NCBI GenBank assembly: GCA_030549495.1
Contig: JAUIRK010000821.1
Location: 1 to 64,000 of the forward strand
Source: Nectonema munidae
Taxonomy: Eukaryota; Nematomorpha; Nectonematoida; Nectonematidae
Reading direction: 5' to 3'
DNA: 64,000 bases
This document shows positions 1-12,400 of this stretch, one piece after another. Position numbers and translations under genes: made by a program. Every line of letters starts with the position of its first letter. Within the stretch, counting starts at the first letter, position 1. The notes below the pieces were generated by a model, which had not been told where the DNA came from, ran no database searches, and saw only the letters and a program-made list of their open reading frames with translations.

Positions 1-1660
1 AGATTTTTATAAAATAATTTCAGTTTTCCGCTTTTTATAAATTAACCTTCGTTTTTAGATTACTTATAACTTTAGAATTATTCGCCAAAATTTTAAGTGA
101 GGAACAAATATTTTCAAGTTAGAAAAATTTAAGTCTGTTCAAAGTGTATACGAAATAATTATAATTAAAAAAATGTAATTTAGATATTAAATTTTTGGGT
201 TAAATTTACACTTTGATTCCTCAAAAAATAAGGATTTTTGATTGCGCTCATTGATAAGTTCACTGAAGAAAAAAATGAGAAGCTAAAACTATAGAAGATC
301 AAAATATGTGTTTTACTAAATTTTTCTCAATAATTAACCTCATAAATTTATATTCGTTTTTTTCATTATAAATCACTCTCCTACAATAAACTAAATTAAT
401 TTGTAGATTTTTATAAAATAATTTTAATTTTCGCTTCTCACACGCGCGCACACACAAATATTGAAGAAATATTTTTCTGTATGAAGTTTTAGGAAACTCT
501 TCTTTATTATGTAATAAATATTCTCATAACATGTACGGTTGAATGCGGGTATACAACATAATTGCCATCTCCAACCTGTATACTAACATGGTTTCTATTC
601 GATAGTAAGATTTTTAGAAGGTAAAAACACCTTATAAATAAAATGTTAATCTACTTTATTTCGTTAGTACTTTCATGTAGTGCAGGTGAAATGACTTCAA
701 ATTAAGTTCTTAGATCCGTAATTGAACTCAAAATTTCACCCAATTTATTTTTTCCTGGAGAAGTCAAAATAATTTTTTTTTAATTTTTCCATTGGATTAA
801 AGTACACTTATAAATAAAATATTTTCTGAAAAAAAATTGGAAAAATTTCATTCAAAAAGTTTTTGTCCAAAAAAAGTTGACATATTTACTCAAAATTATT
901 ACTTCACATATATTCAACAAATTTATAAGTATTATACATTTTTAGATTTTTCTTATCATTCTGAATAACAATATTAACTTTATTTTACCATAAATATTTT
1001 GGTTCAAATTTTTTTTATATATATTTGTCTTGCCAGACCTACTTAAATTCACATACACACACACAGATGCATACACACAACATTTGTATAATTTTTTCAG
1101 TATGTTTTAGGAAACTCTTCTCAGTTATGTAATGATATATTCTCATAACCTGTACGGTTGAACGCGGGTAGACAACTTGAGTGTTATCTCCAACCTGTAT
1201 ACTACGATTATTCATCTCCAACCTGTATACTAGAATGGTCCCTATTTCATGTACAAATGACTAAGAAGGCAATGTTCAACTTTCTGTTCATATTTTGCTA
1301 GATATAAGATTTGATATACCTCATTCGAGGAGGCGATGTTAGAAAAGATATTTTAAATAATATATTTGCTAAATAATCAAAATAAAATTGTGTAATCCGA
1401 GAATCGAAAAATATTCTTTAAAAATCAAAAATTAATAAACTTTCTGTTCATATTTTGCTAGAAAATATGGATTTTTTTTAAGCTAGATGTAAGATTTGAT
1501 ATACCTCATACGATGTTACAAAAGTTATTATCTATATTTTCCAATTTGCACGATTTTAAATAATATATTTGTCAAATAATGAAAATAAAATTCTGTAATC
1601 AAAGAATCGAAAAATTTTCAAATCAAAAATATTTATTCTTTTTAAATATATCGTTGACTC
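1..1660. repeat. Composite dispersed repeat, copy A
   Basis: This AT-rich stretch has no gene. It contains internal duplications: the block near 480-620 (a GTTTTAGGAAACTCTTCT motif, then CATAACATGTACGGTTGAA) recurs at 1100-1260. The block starting TTCTGTTCATATTTTGCTAG recurs at 1278 and 1442. Two units of the 28-bp minisatellite seen at 50.5 kb lie at about 1188-1245. Most of it is repeated at 50478-52010, partly in direct and partly in inverted orientation. Short CA-rich tracts lie at 440-455 and 1050-1080. No coding sequence was seen, so the family is unknown; a non-autonomous transposon is possible. Confidence 0.6.
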
Positions 1661-2644
1661 CCGTTACTTTTGGAATAGAAATATAAATCTAGTCTCTAAT
1701 AATTTTTATCAAATCATGCATATACGAAACTAAAAGTTTCGGAAGCCAACTATTCTCTCAACGTGGTTGAGAAACGTTTGCGAAAACTAAACTGATATTC
1801 AGACATCAGTTTATTGTCTTCGAAAAAAGCAGACATTTGGAGAAAAATTAATTTTGCAAAAATTTTAGCAAAAATAGGTACAAATTGATATTGGTCTGAA
1901 ATTCGGAATTTTTGAATCATTTTCTTTTTTTGGAACAGGTATAACTCGGTTGAGCTTCAATACAGAAGGGAAAGCTGTGACTTTAAAACATATGTTGAAA
2001 CAGTAGAAAAGTATTGTAGAAATGCTGGAGCTTAAAAGTTTAATATGATAAACACTTACACCATATGCATCTTTGGACTTACTGTTGGATAAATATGAAT
2101 TGCTTTTTCCACAGTTGAGTTATTTTTGGCGATGAAAATGCAAAATAAATCTCTACATTCGTATATAAATGGGATCTTGAGAAACAGTTACATATTGTTG
2201 GAACCAAAAATCTTCTAAAAATTGGCCTACTTCCATAACATCCCTCATTTTCGCTGAAACTGGTCAAATTTTGCCGTTACAAAAATATTACAGCCAGCTT
2301 TGTGTGAGTACGACCTTTAAATATTATACTTATCCGAAAATTTGAAACCGCTATTACATAAAGAGATAATATATATTAATTTTAATAAGTACATCTAACT
2401 TTAAAAGGTTACAACCGCCCCAACATAAAACACATGTGCAACTTAATGAACCCATCACTATTTCTTCCTTTTATTCAGTAAAATGAACTGTGAAAAATAC
2501 TTACTACTGCATCACTATCATCTGAATCTGAATAGCAATGTGTTACTTACACGCATAAAACAATGTACAATATAATAATATTCTTATATTGAAGCTCTTT
2601 ATTTAGGCCCATAGATACTTCCACGTTGAGGTGTACTTATTTGC
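1661..2644. other. Intergenic, nothing recognised
   Basis: AT-rich sequence with only short, low-complexity open frames. I see no gene, repeat end or RNA gene here. Confidence 0.5.
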
Positions 2645-2652
2645 TGTACACT

Positions 2653-2974
2653 CAGTGCCCGCGCTAAAGCTAAATTTCAAGGGGGGCTGAAATTGGGCAA
2701 AGAAACACATTTGCAAAAAATTTATTTCCTATATTACTTTATATCCTATATTACTTTGCTGAAAAGCATGAAGTACTTCTGTATAAAAACCTATAGAAAT
2801 CTCATATTATACATACACATAGACCAGCATTTATATAAGATTATTGTGTACAATTTTTGCTTATTTATTTTTCCTTTAAAAAATGCATGGGGCAAAACCA
2901 AAAATTTTAGGGGAGGGGCAAAGCTTAATACAGGGGGCACATGCCCCAAAATTATATAGGTAGCGCGGGCACTT
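2653..2974. mobile_element. hAT-type MITE with 8-bp target duplication
   Basis: A 322-bp non-autonomous element. The left end begins CAGTGCCCGCGCTA and the right end finishes TAGCGCGGGCACTT, giving inverted ends with one terminal mismatch. It is flanked by perfect 8-bp direct repeats TGTACACT at 2645-2652 and 2975-2982. An 8-bp duplication and CAGTG-type ends are hallmarks of hAT elements. Subterminal G-runs (GGGGGG near 2685, GGGGAGGGG near 2911) are also typical. The open frame inside it (2693-2959) resembles no protein I know and is taken as chance. Confidence 0.85.
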
Positions 2975-2982
2975 TGTACACT

Positions 2983-5900
2983 ATGTTAAACTTAGAGAGT
3001 TTTAGAATCGTTAAATACCTTACTAGGCGTTAAAAAGCAAAAAGTAGTCTCTATAATAAAATGAAAGGCTAAAATTGGGAGAGAACGTAAAAATCACATC
3101 ACATTTTTTAATATTTTTAATCAAAAGGTGATAATATATAGTGCGTTATCGTGCTTGTTGAAGACACTTTTAAAATTCCATAGTGTTTTAAAACAAATCC
3201 TTATGATATATGTTAATAACTCTGTATATCAATAAGCATTATGAAAATGTGTTTTAAATTTTTTGTAACAGGTCTCATTTAATTTTAGGGGGGGAGGGGG
3301 GCGTAGGAGTATTTTTAGGCGTCCGCCTCTAAATCCGCCTATGCTAAAAAATAAGTAATAATATTACTAGTAAAGTTAATTTTTACAATATATATATTAA
3401 AATTTTCACTCTTATTTAAAACTGATTTGCTTCAAGTTAGATGCTTCGCTTTAGAAACTTAAGCTCATTTGTTCGATAATGCAATTTATATTGTAAAAAT
3501 TTCTACCAAAAATGGGAAATTAATATCAACTGAAATGAGCAGACCGTTAGGAACTATAGAGCAAACCTCAATACAAAATTTCATGCAATCTTATGTGTGT
3601 TTGTGTTATTGTATATTTTGTGAACCTTTTGATTTTCAATAAATTTCTTATAATAGTTAATGCTTTTAAATAAAACAAAAATATAGTTAGATCAAGATAT
3701 ATAAATGAACACATTCTACTCGTTTTCTTTGCAAAAACAATCATAAGCCGTTTCTTTGTAATATATAAAGTAATGTATTCAATGTAATCATTTATGTTTT
3801 AGCTTTTACTTTTGTTAATTTATTCAATCAATTTACAAACTTATTTTTATTGTTGAACTAATAATTTTCATAAAGAATTCTACACTCAGCTTTATGGCTT
3901 AAGCTATACGTTCATTTAAAAATAAACGATCACCATTTTGTTAAACGCTATTCTTAATTATATTATCAGCCCTAAATGTGTTATTTTTTGCTAAATACAT
4001 TTTCTTTAGTCTCCATCTCAGTAGTAAGAAAAATCTTCACTCTTAAATAATTTATTTAAAAATCTTAAATATTAATAATATCCAATTCTTAAACCAAATA
4101 TCACAAAATTTTGTAATCGACTTTCATCAAAGATTTTTCAAGAGTACAACCATATAAGCGTAGGACAAGTGCTCTGATTATTATTATTTTCCCTGTCTAT
4201 TTAAACGATTAACTTTAAATAGCATTCTGAGTTAAATGTTCCTATTTTGTATCAGAATAAAGAATCTTGAGATGGAATGTGACATTCGTTTTGCTCTTGC
4301 CAAAACTTGTGAAGAAAAAGTAACATTATTTTTCTGAATGATTAATATTCATATTTTCTCTTTGACTGTACTTAGTATTGAAACAAATTTATGAAAAAAA
4401 TTTTCAATATTTTTTACCACAAGGGAAACATTTTAATGATTAAGTCACGTGGATGGGAAATAATAGGAATAAGTTTGGGAACTCGTGGGTTAAAGGTTCC
4501 TCAAAATTTGTTTCAAAAACCTTTCTTTCTTCGATCATGCTGATTTCATTTCTAGTCTTAGTTTTTGCAAATAGGGTGTAAGAATCTGTAGAAGTGTCAT
4601 TCAAATTTGTTATTTCCCAAAAATATTCAAACTCGCGTAGGTCTTATGCTATTTGATAGCACTTTCAGAGATTGTAAAAGTGAACTTTATTATTATAAAT
4701 AATAATGTGATTAAACAATGATTTTTAATTTTTATTTTGAAAATAAGCATTGCAGTGCTCTATAATAATAAAATGAAATGATTATTCTTACCAATTAAAT
4801 TTAGCAATTCATTAAATGTATATTGGTATTAGGAGCTTTGCAAAGCTCGCGAGGCATCATAACACACAGAAGAAGGAATTTACGAAGCTACGATTACCTG
4901 CTTAAATGTAGGATTTTTGATTTACAAAAATCAGTAAAACTAAACAGTTACACTTTTAAATATACCTGATGTGAAGAATAAAGTTGCCTTAAAATTTTAA
5001 GTCATTCGAAGCAAAAACTAAACACATGTGAGAAATGTACTTTGGAGAAATATGTGTCTATTGTGCATACATACATGCATAATAGATAGGGGCTATACTT
5101 ATAGAAGGAGCATCAATATTTGAACAAATCATAACGATTCCTCACATCATCTGTCCTGTAAATCGAAGAATCATCCTCGCTTGGATGCGATACTGACAAC
5201 ATAAAAATTTATTGCGAGTATATTTATTTATTAAATTTTGTATTTTAATTTTTTTCTTTCAAACCGATGTGCATGTTCCAATTTTTTTCGGTTTTTATCC
5301 CCTTATCTTAACTAGATTTTATGCTTGTCATTAAAGAAGAAGATTTTAGCCATTTTTTATCTTTGCATCTCACATCTCAAGAATGTTAATCCTGTTACCA
5401 CTACAAGTTCATTTTAAATCTCAAAATAAGTTAAAAATATTGTTTAACTGGTGAATACAATTAGCCGTGTTTATCAGGCGTTATTATGATTCAACATAAA
5501 TGTTATTAAGACTTAAGTACCTATGAATAAATACAGATAAATAATATAGAAAATTTTATAACAGAAAAAAATATAAGTTTGTGAAATTATCATCCTTCAA
5601 AAAAGTAAATTTCCTATAAAAATAGGAAGAGATAAAAATTTTCTATTTGTTGATGAAATCTTGTACTCATAAAATCTCGTAAAGCCAGATCAAAGTCTGT
5701 GATCAATATTTTCAATTTTGAAGAACTAAAATAAATACAATTTTTGCCCTTGTATATTCAGTACACTCTGTTGGAATCGGCTTAACGCAATTTCGCACAG
5801 ATCTCATTTCAACATTAAACAATCACAATGGTCAGAATGGTGTCCTTTCCAAATAACGGAAAATGCTGATTTCGTTTCACCAGTATGCATTAGTTATTTA

Positions 5901-7030
5901 TTATGCATACTTTGTATTTTGAAGTATTGGAAGGTTGTGTCAAGTATGTGTTGTATAAATGTATTTCACATATCAAAAAATAATTTTCCTCAATAAAGCT
6001 GCAAAACTCTCAGAACGATGAACTTCACGCTATTATACATATTTTATCTTTTATTGTGTTTTCATAAATTCTTACATATGAAAAATGAAAGTGTTCAATA
6101 TGTGTTAAATATTGATAATTGCTTAGGCGTTTTTAATTTCTTCGCAAGGAACTTCTTTGTAGCAACATGATGGGAGATTTTTGTTCGGATTTCTTTGCTT
6201 GTAACATTTGCCTTTTACAAATGAAACCAATGGACAGCTAAAAAGTTATAATATAATCAAGTTTTTAAGTAGAAAAAGTGATACTCAATTTGAAAAACTA
6301 AAGTTATAAATCGGAAATGAATCTAGAATACTAGAAGTTTTATGCGTTAAAATTTGGACAAATAAATTTCTGATTTAATTGAAAAGCTAACTCTCTTATT
6401 CTTGTTTCGATTTAGGCAAAATAACATAAAAATCTTGCTCTGATACAAAAATTGAGAGGATATAGAGTTCCCTTGCTCCTCGAACGGGAATTTTTTTAGA
6501 TAGTTTTTTTAGCTTCTAAGATTTTTTATAATGTATCGCCAATCATTATGTAGGTACACTTCTTTTTTTATATTCACAGCAAAACATCATTCATATAGAT
6601 TTGACTGAACATATATTAATTTCGAATTTATTTGATATAGATTTTGTATTTATAAATTTTCATGACAGTGACATTATTATTAATTGGAAAAGTGTGCTAC
6701 AAGAAAATTTAAAATTTAAAGAACATGGATCGCCATTTTAATTTGAAGAGTTTTCAAATCTGTTCGAAAAAACGAAACACTAGCCTATATGGACTCAATA
6801 AAAGTGTTCACTAATACTGTATACAAATGATTTTATTGAATTTCTAACGTGTGCGTCTAGCTAGGTATAGACTTGATTGGTTAATATGCGTTTTGTCTAA
6901 TCTTTTGTAAAAATCTTAATAAATACAGTTGTGTTGGTTGGTTGGTTGGAGATATCAAAGCACTTTCAGGTGTAGGCTATATGCTCGCATTATGCTTAAG
7001 ATGGTTAATTACAATTTTTGTGAATTTGTT
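2983..7030. other. Intergenic, no gene seen; one MITE end
   Basis: Four kilobases of AT-rich DNA without a convincing coding region. At 3285-3345 a G-rich run is followed by GGCGTCCGCCTCTAAATCC, which read on the minus strand (GGCGGATTTAGAGGCGG) resembles the end of a Tip100-like hAT MITE. Its partner end was not found. The rest shows nothing beyond simple A/T tracts. Confidence 0.4.
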
Positions 7031-7033
7031 TTT

Positions 7034-7086
7034 AGAGTTGGGAGCCTTGGGGATCGAACCCCTGACCTTCAACTGTTAAGCTGAGA
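7034..7086 (-). tRNA. tRNA-like 3' half (tRNA relic or SINE head)
   Basis: Read on the minus strand, this has a perfect pol III B-box core (GTTCGATCC) inside a plausible T-arm (GGGG-TTCGATC-CCC), followed by an acceptor-like GGCTCCCA. The 5' half of a tRNA (D-arm and matching acceptor strand) is not visible upstream, so this is not a complete tRNA gene. It could be a tRNA pseudogene or the head of a tRNA-derived SINE. Confidence 0.4.
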
Positions 7087-7099
7087 AATCTTTTTGTAG

Positions 7100-8640
7100 G
7101 TATCTGAAAAAGTATGTAAATAAATATATAATACATAATTGTAGAATTAATAGGAAAATAAGTAAAACTTTTATTCAGAAATACTTCATTAATTTTCAAC
7201 TTTTATTCATGACGTCTCGGCAACACTTTCTTTACATTGTAGAATTAAGTTAACTTTAAAAATAAATTATTGTTAAAAACTTGGATAACATTTTCGCAAC
7301 AATAAAACTTCAAATTCACCTGCAGAAAATGCAAAATATTGCACTTACTCGCACAGATATTTGTTAATAAAATAAACTTCTGTAAAACAAAGATGTATGA
7401 AATATAAAAGTGAAAAGTCTAAAAACTAAACATGCCTTAAAAAGCAGGAGAATTAAATCCAAACTCATAAACAAAATTAGTTCGACTTTTCGACATAAAA
7501 CATTTTCCTAAAATTAATTCTAAATACTTTTCAGCTCGTCATTAAATCTCACAAAATATTTTTATTTCGATATTTTAGCTCGCTTCATAGCTTTAAGTGT
7601 TTGTAGTTATTATTATTATTTACTCAATATATCTTTCCATCAAAATAAAATATCTCTAAATACTTTTTTCGAATAAAATTTTCCAAATATAAATATATTT
7701 CCAAAATAATATTGGATTTAATTAAGTTAAATACAATAATAAATCAAAAATCGTTCCAATATAAAAGATAATTTGCTTAGTGTCAGATCAATATGGGTTG
7801 CGGTAAAGAAGATTTAGAAAAGGCATTTATGCCAATATAAATGGTGAAGACGCGTGCCTTAGTTAGAGCATAGCGGTCCTTGCGCAAGATCTTTCTTTAA
7901 GTAGCCGCTATATTCTAACATTTATTGTGTTTTTATATTTAAATTTTTTATTATTTTTCTTATTTCAATTTTTTCTTCATTGTCTCGTCCAAGGCTATAC
8001 AATAACGAAAAGTATGAGGTTACAGGGTTTAAACAAAAAATATACAAACCCTTATTCGTCATAGGGTTTGATTTCTTGGCGAATTTACACTAATAAATAA
8101 TATACTAAATTTCTATACAAATGATCTTATGAAAAGTGTTATAAAAATTTTTACCTTCTACATAGTGGAAATGCATTTTCAGTCACAGGATTTAATATGC
8201 AACTACAAGACTTACAGCCATATGAAAATTTTTCTCCTATATCAAATTCTCCAACGTTTTGTTGAGTACATTGTTTCTTGTCTAGAAGTCCTAATTACGA
8301 AAAGTCATGAATGTAAATAGAGTCTATATAATTAGAATCTAAAATTCAAAGTTTTTTTGCAAACAAATAAAGTATATTTTTAAGTGCCTTTTTCCAGTGT
8401 CTATTTATTTTTCATAGCGACACTCGAAGAACGAAGTGCAAGTTTTACGTCAACCTGAATTTTCAAAGCAAGATTTCCACAAGATATAAAGCAATATTGA
8501 TTAAGTTTATTCTTTTTCATTTAGTTTATAATTGAAGGCTATTCTATATTCAGCATGCTTAAAATATAATTGAGATAGCTGAGTAAATATTATAAATCAA
8601 AAAAACGGTTTTACCTAAAAGAAAACTCACGGTGCATACA
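7100..8640. other. Intergenic, no gene seen
   Basis: AT-rich sequence with no protein similarity I recognise. A short A-box-like stretch (AGTTAGAGCATAGCGGTCC, near 7860-7880) resembles the tRNA-like segment at 39.02 kb, but no B-box follows it. Confidence 0.4.
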
Positions 8641-9137
8641 ATTGATCTTAACGGTCAAGCTATCGTATAGAAGTTGAAACAAGAAAAACTCTTTGATACT
8701 ACCCTCAACACTTTGTCAACGTGGTTAAAATCGTCTAGAATAAAGTTATGAGAAAGAATGTACGAAGAGAAAGAGAGTTCTTTTAAGGAAATTTCCTGAT
8801 ATCGAAGAGACGACTGCTTTTGTGGTTTAAAAACACTCGAAATCAACATTTATCAATATCTGAACGTGTTTTGCAAGAAAAAGCATCAAACTTGCAATCG
8901 ATCTTCACCAGTATAGCTTCAAATGTAGTGAAGGGCTCAACCGTTTTAAAGAACGCTATGGTATGAATTTTAAGACTAATAATGGAGAAGCTAGCAGTAT
9001 TAAAGAGGAACAAGTAAAATAATGGACGACATTTACAATGCAGATGAAGCAGCAGGCTTATTATTCACATCATTATTTTTCTAATCATTAAAGAGAAAAT
9101 TGCATAGGCGTTTAAACTTTCAAAAGGATAGGCTTAC

Positions 9138-9290
9138 CGACCTGGAATTAAGTCCTTTTCCAATAACAAATAAGAAAAACTTGTGTATATCAAGCATGCC
9201 TGTATTCATGATTGTGCCTGTATTCATGATGGATATACACAAGTTTTTCTTATTTGTTATTGGAAAAGGACTTAATTCCAGGGCCATCTA
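9138..9290. repeat. Near-perfect palindrome with 50-bp arms
   Basis: The stretch starting CTGGAATTAAGTCC near 9139 is repeated as a perfect reverse complement ending GGACTTAATTCCAG near 9281. The arms are about 50 bp with no mismatch that I can see. The roughly 40-bp spacer holds a direct duplication of TGCCTGTATTCATGAT. The right arm reads as transposase (VIGKGLNS) in the surrounding Tigger frame. The left arm is therefore an inverted copy of host-element sequence, not a separate MITE. Confidence 0.85.
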
Positions 9291-9440
9291 CTGTGTACTT
9301 AGCTTGCAGAATAGTATAACTGAATACAGGCATTTTTGTAACTCCTTGAAAAAACGTTAGAAAATTTGCAAATCTTAAAATTGAACAATTTCGTCCCATC
9401 GATTCATCGCATACCCAATAAGAGTGATATCAGCCTAGGC

Positions 9441-11999
9441 CAGGGGTGGCCAACCTATGGCGCATGCGCCAACAGTGGCGCATTATACACCTGAGACAAT
9501 AAAAGAAAAAAGGTGTGCTCGTAAAAAAAAAGGAAAAAAATTTAATAATATAGTCAATATTCGATATAGGCGCATTCGTTATAAGCACATCATATTCAAT
9601 TTGAGCACATGAAATTCAAATAAAGAAAATAAAATTTTTCTTGTTTCATTTATCAAAAAACAAAATTTGTGTTCGTAAGTAAAATGAAGTTTTTTATTCT
9701 TATTTTAATATATCGCGAGTGTTTTTGAAGTTGTTATTTTTCATCTAATAATTATTTCATTTTTTATCATTTTTCATTAAGATTTAATAAAATTTTATAT
9801 TGGGCTTTAAATTTTTTCGAATATGGAATATTTTTTATATCGAATATTGACTGTATTATTGATTCAGTACAAATAGATTACATATTTGGAGTTAGAATAT
9901 CTAACTCTATTTGAATTTAAATTTTTTAATTTTTTGTTTTTTAATTTTTCTAAATTTTAGGCCTCATCTGGGTGCTTTAAAATATGTGTTTTTAATAAAA
10001 ATCCAACAAATATACAAGTATTTTTCTTATCATTCTTATTACTAATTTTAAAGTTTAAATATCTCATAGTAATAATAATAATATAATAGTAAACAAGATT
10101 TTTTCTTTTTTTAGAAAAACAGAAAGTGATAGCAAACGTCAGTTTAATGAACTGTAGGAGAATGAATTTTTATTCATTGCGAGTTCTTAAGGAAAGCCAA
10201 TGTGTATTGTTTGTAAAAGCGCTCTTTCAGATAACAGAAGATATGATCTTAGCATACACATTAAAAAACACCAAGTTGAAATAGAAGAAAAACAGAAGTT
10301 AGTGCCTGGTTCTGAGTTACGCAAAGAATATGTTTTCAGGAAAAAAGAGGATATCAAAAAAGATGAAAAATCTCTTCGTCAAAAGAAATTGTGAAAGTTT
10401 GGAAATGCTCGAGGCCTCCTACGAAATTGCCTTTGTGTTAGTCAAAAAGCTAGTTGGTGTAGTATACTTGAAAAAGCTATTTTCTGACGGTGAAAATATT
10501 GTTAACCTTGTCTCCAAAAATTTGGAAAATGTGTTGGTGAAAAAAGTATTGAAAGAAAGGTAAACGAAATCGCTCTTTCAAAGCAGACAATTACAAGACG
10601 CATTGAAGAACTTTCTCATGACGTATCTGAGCAACTAAAGGACCGTGTCCCTGCAAGTTCTTTCTTTTCTTTAGCCTTGGGACGATTCTTCTGACATATG
10701 TGATGTAGCACAGTTAAGTATTTTTATAAGAGGGATTGATGATAATTTTAACATTTTTGAAGAACTTATTGGCCTCGAGTCACTCCATGGAAAAACCAGA
10801 TGGTCTGACATATTTGAGAAACTAAAGTCTTGTTTACAAAATCAGCAAATAAATTTAGGTAAACTCTTAAGCGTCTACACTGACGGAGCGCCGTCAATGA
10901 TTGGTAGTGTTGCTGGAACAAGAAAAGTTTTTAGCTCGAAAAGTTTTTAGGTCGTCCACTTCTGAAATATCATTGCATTATACACCAAGAGTAACTCTGT
11001 GCGAAAATTTTGAATTTTCAGCATGTTATGATACCAGTTGTAAAATGTGTGAATAAAATTAGAGCAAGAGGAAGGAGAGAATTCTGAGAATATTGTGAAC
11101 TCTTAGATATGGAATATGGTGATCTCATCCTTCATTGAGAAGTGCGTTGGCTTTCTAGAGGACAAGTTCTCAGAAGATTTTTGAAACTGAAAAATCTTGT
11201 GCATGATTTTCTGGAAGAGCTGGCTGAAGAAAGGGCCCTTTTATGTGATGAAAAGTGAATGTTTGATTTAGCATTTTTAGTTGATATTACCAGCCATCTC
11301 AATGACCTAAATTCAAAACTGCAGGGTAAAGACAAATTGTAAGCTAGGATTTGAGCCTCATTTTAGTAATTTTGATGAAGAAGAAGACTGCATGCTTGCG
11401 TTTATAAATCCATTTTCACTTAATGAACAAAACATTCTGAAAATGCCTACCAATATATAGATGGAACTTATTGATTTAAAAGCTAATTCACTAAAGAGTA
11501 AATTTGATGAACTTTCCTCACTCCCAAGTGCATCTGAAATGATTAATTTTTGACGATCTTTACCATATCAACATTTTGATTCAAATATGAAGAACTGTCT
11601 GTTGCTATCAGTTACTAATTTAATTCCTAATTTTCAAGATTTGATGAAAGCAAAACAAAGTCAAAAATCTCATTAAAGTTAATTATCTTATTTTGCTGTA
11701 TGTGAAATTCTTCTTCTTTAAAACTGCTTATTGTGTTCATATATTTTTATTAGCACTCTCAGAAATAAATACTTAATATTATCAATGCCAATTCTAAGTT
11801 AAATAAAGTGTGTTAGTAAAGTCTACCTTGTATTCATGTAAAACTCTTTCCTCTACAACTGCTAAGTCTGTTCAGCTATCTTATATATCAACTTATATGT
11901 ATAACTACTAAATATATCCAAATTACAATATTTAAAGTCTGTATCTGAATTAGGCGTAAAAAAATTGGTGCATGGGAAACAAAAGGTTGGCCACCTCTG
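9441..11999 (+). mobile_element. hAT element, copy 1, decayed
   Basis: A 2559-bp hAT element. It starts CAGGGGTGGCCAACC and ends GGTTGGCCACCTCTG (inverted ends, one mismatch). It is flanked by perfect 8-bp duplications GCCTAGGC at 9433-9440 and 12000-12007. The transposase reads on the plus strand from about 10140: a BED-like zinc-finger remnant (CIVCKSALSDNRRYDLS), then the catalytic region with SLHGKTRWSDIFEKLKSC and TDGAPSMIG, then a C-terminal piece near 11340-11680. It resembles GTF2IRD2/SCAND3/ZBED5-type hAT transposases. It is broken by many stops and frameshifts and lacks about 200 bp that copy 2 (to 23974) keeps. It sits inside the Tigger remnant. Confidence 0.9.
10125..11690 (+). 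pseudogene. hAT transposase pseudogene (copy 1)
   Basis: Reading frames of a GTF2IRD2-like hAT transposase broken into several pieces. It keeps a CxxC zinc-finger start near 10200, the DICDVAQLSIFIRGIDDNF block near 10700-10750 (usually preceded by LDxSxD, with the first acidic catalytic residue), the TDGAPSM block near 10880-10900 (second catalytic aspartate) and part of the C-terminal region. An extra G before GACGATTCTTCTGACATATG near 10680 shifts the frame at the first catalytic motif. Exactly the same extra base occurs in copy 2 at 22456, so the lesion predates both insertions. No intact product can be expected. Confidence 0.8.
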
Positions 12000-12400
12000 G
12001 CCTAGGCCAATTCAAAAACCCAGCCGAAGGATCAGGATGTAAAGACGTCTATTAGTAGGAAAATTATGTTATCCATGGAGAGTAATTGAAAGTTATTTGC
12101 AATCACTTTATTGGATTTCACGTAATTGGGGATGTCTTGCAATTAATGCAACGTGGGAGTCCGTTATTCCTAATGCAAATCATTTACTGCACAAGTCAAA
12201 TTTCAATTTTTCCAAAGAGCAAACAAACGTTTCTTTTGATGACTACATTTCTTTTGATGAAAAATCATTACAAGTCCTCCTCTTACCGACAAAGATGTAG
12301 TTGATGATACTATAAATTAAAAATGTAAAACATCAACTGTATCTGATGACGATTCCAATGAGTTAAGAGTAAATTGACTACAATTCCTTCTGAATTAGTT

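Larger units (their letters stand above)
8660..12400 (+). pseudogene. Decayed Tigger/CENP-B-like transposase, split by a hAT insertion
   Basis: Fragments of a pogo/Tigger (CENP-B, jerky-like) DDE transposase lie in order on the plus strand. At about 8920-9000 is RFKERYGMNFKTNNGEASS, the DNA-binding-domain tail followed by the usual glycine-glutamate-alanine stretch. At 9020-9055 is IYNADEA, the motif carrying the first catalytic aspartate. At 9100-9360 comes a segment matching the family's SKDRLT and LLVIGK-NPRA motifs (here FQKDRLT and LFVIGKGLNSRA). After the hAT copy at 9441-11999 the reading resumes at about 12090 with LYWISRNWGCLAINATWES, like the family's C-terminal alpha-helical region before the coiled tail. 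Many frame changes and stops show it is long dead. Its terminal repeats were not found. Confidence 0.65.

Noticed and set aside
2693-2959. 88-residue plus-strand open frame
   Set aside because: It lies entirely inside the hAT MITE with matching ends and target duplication, and it resembles no protein.
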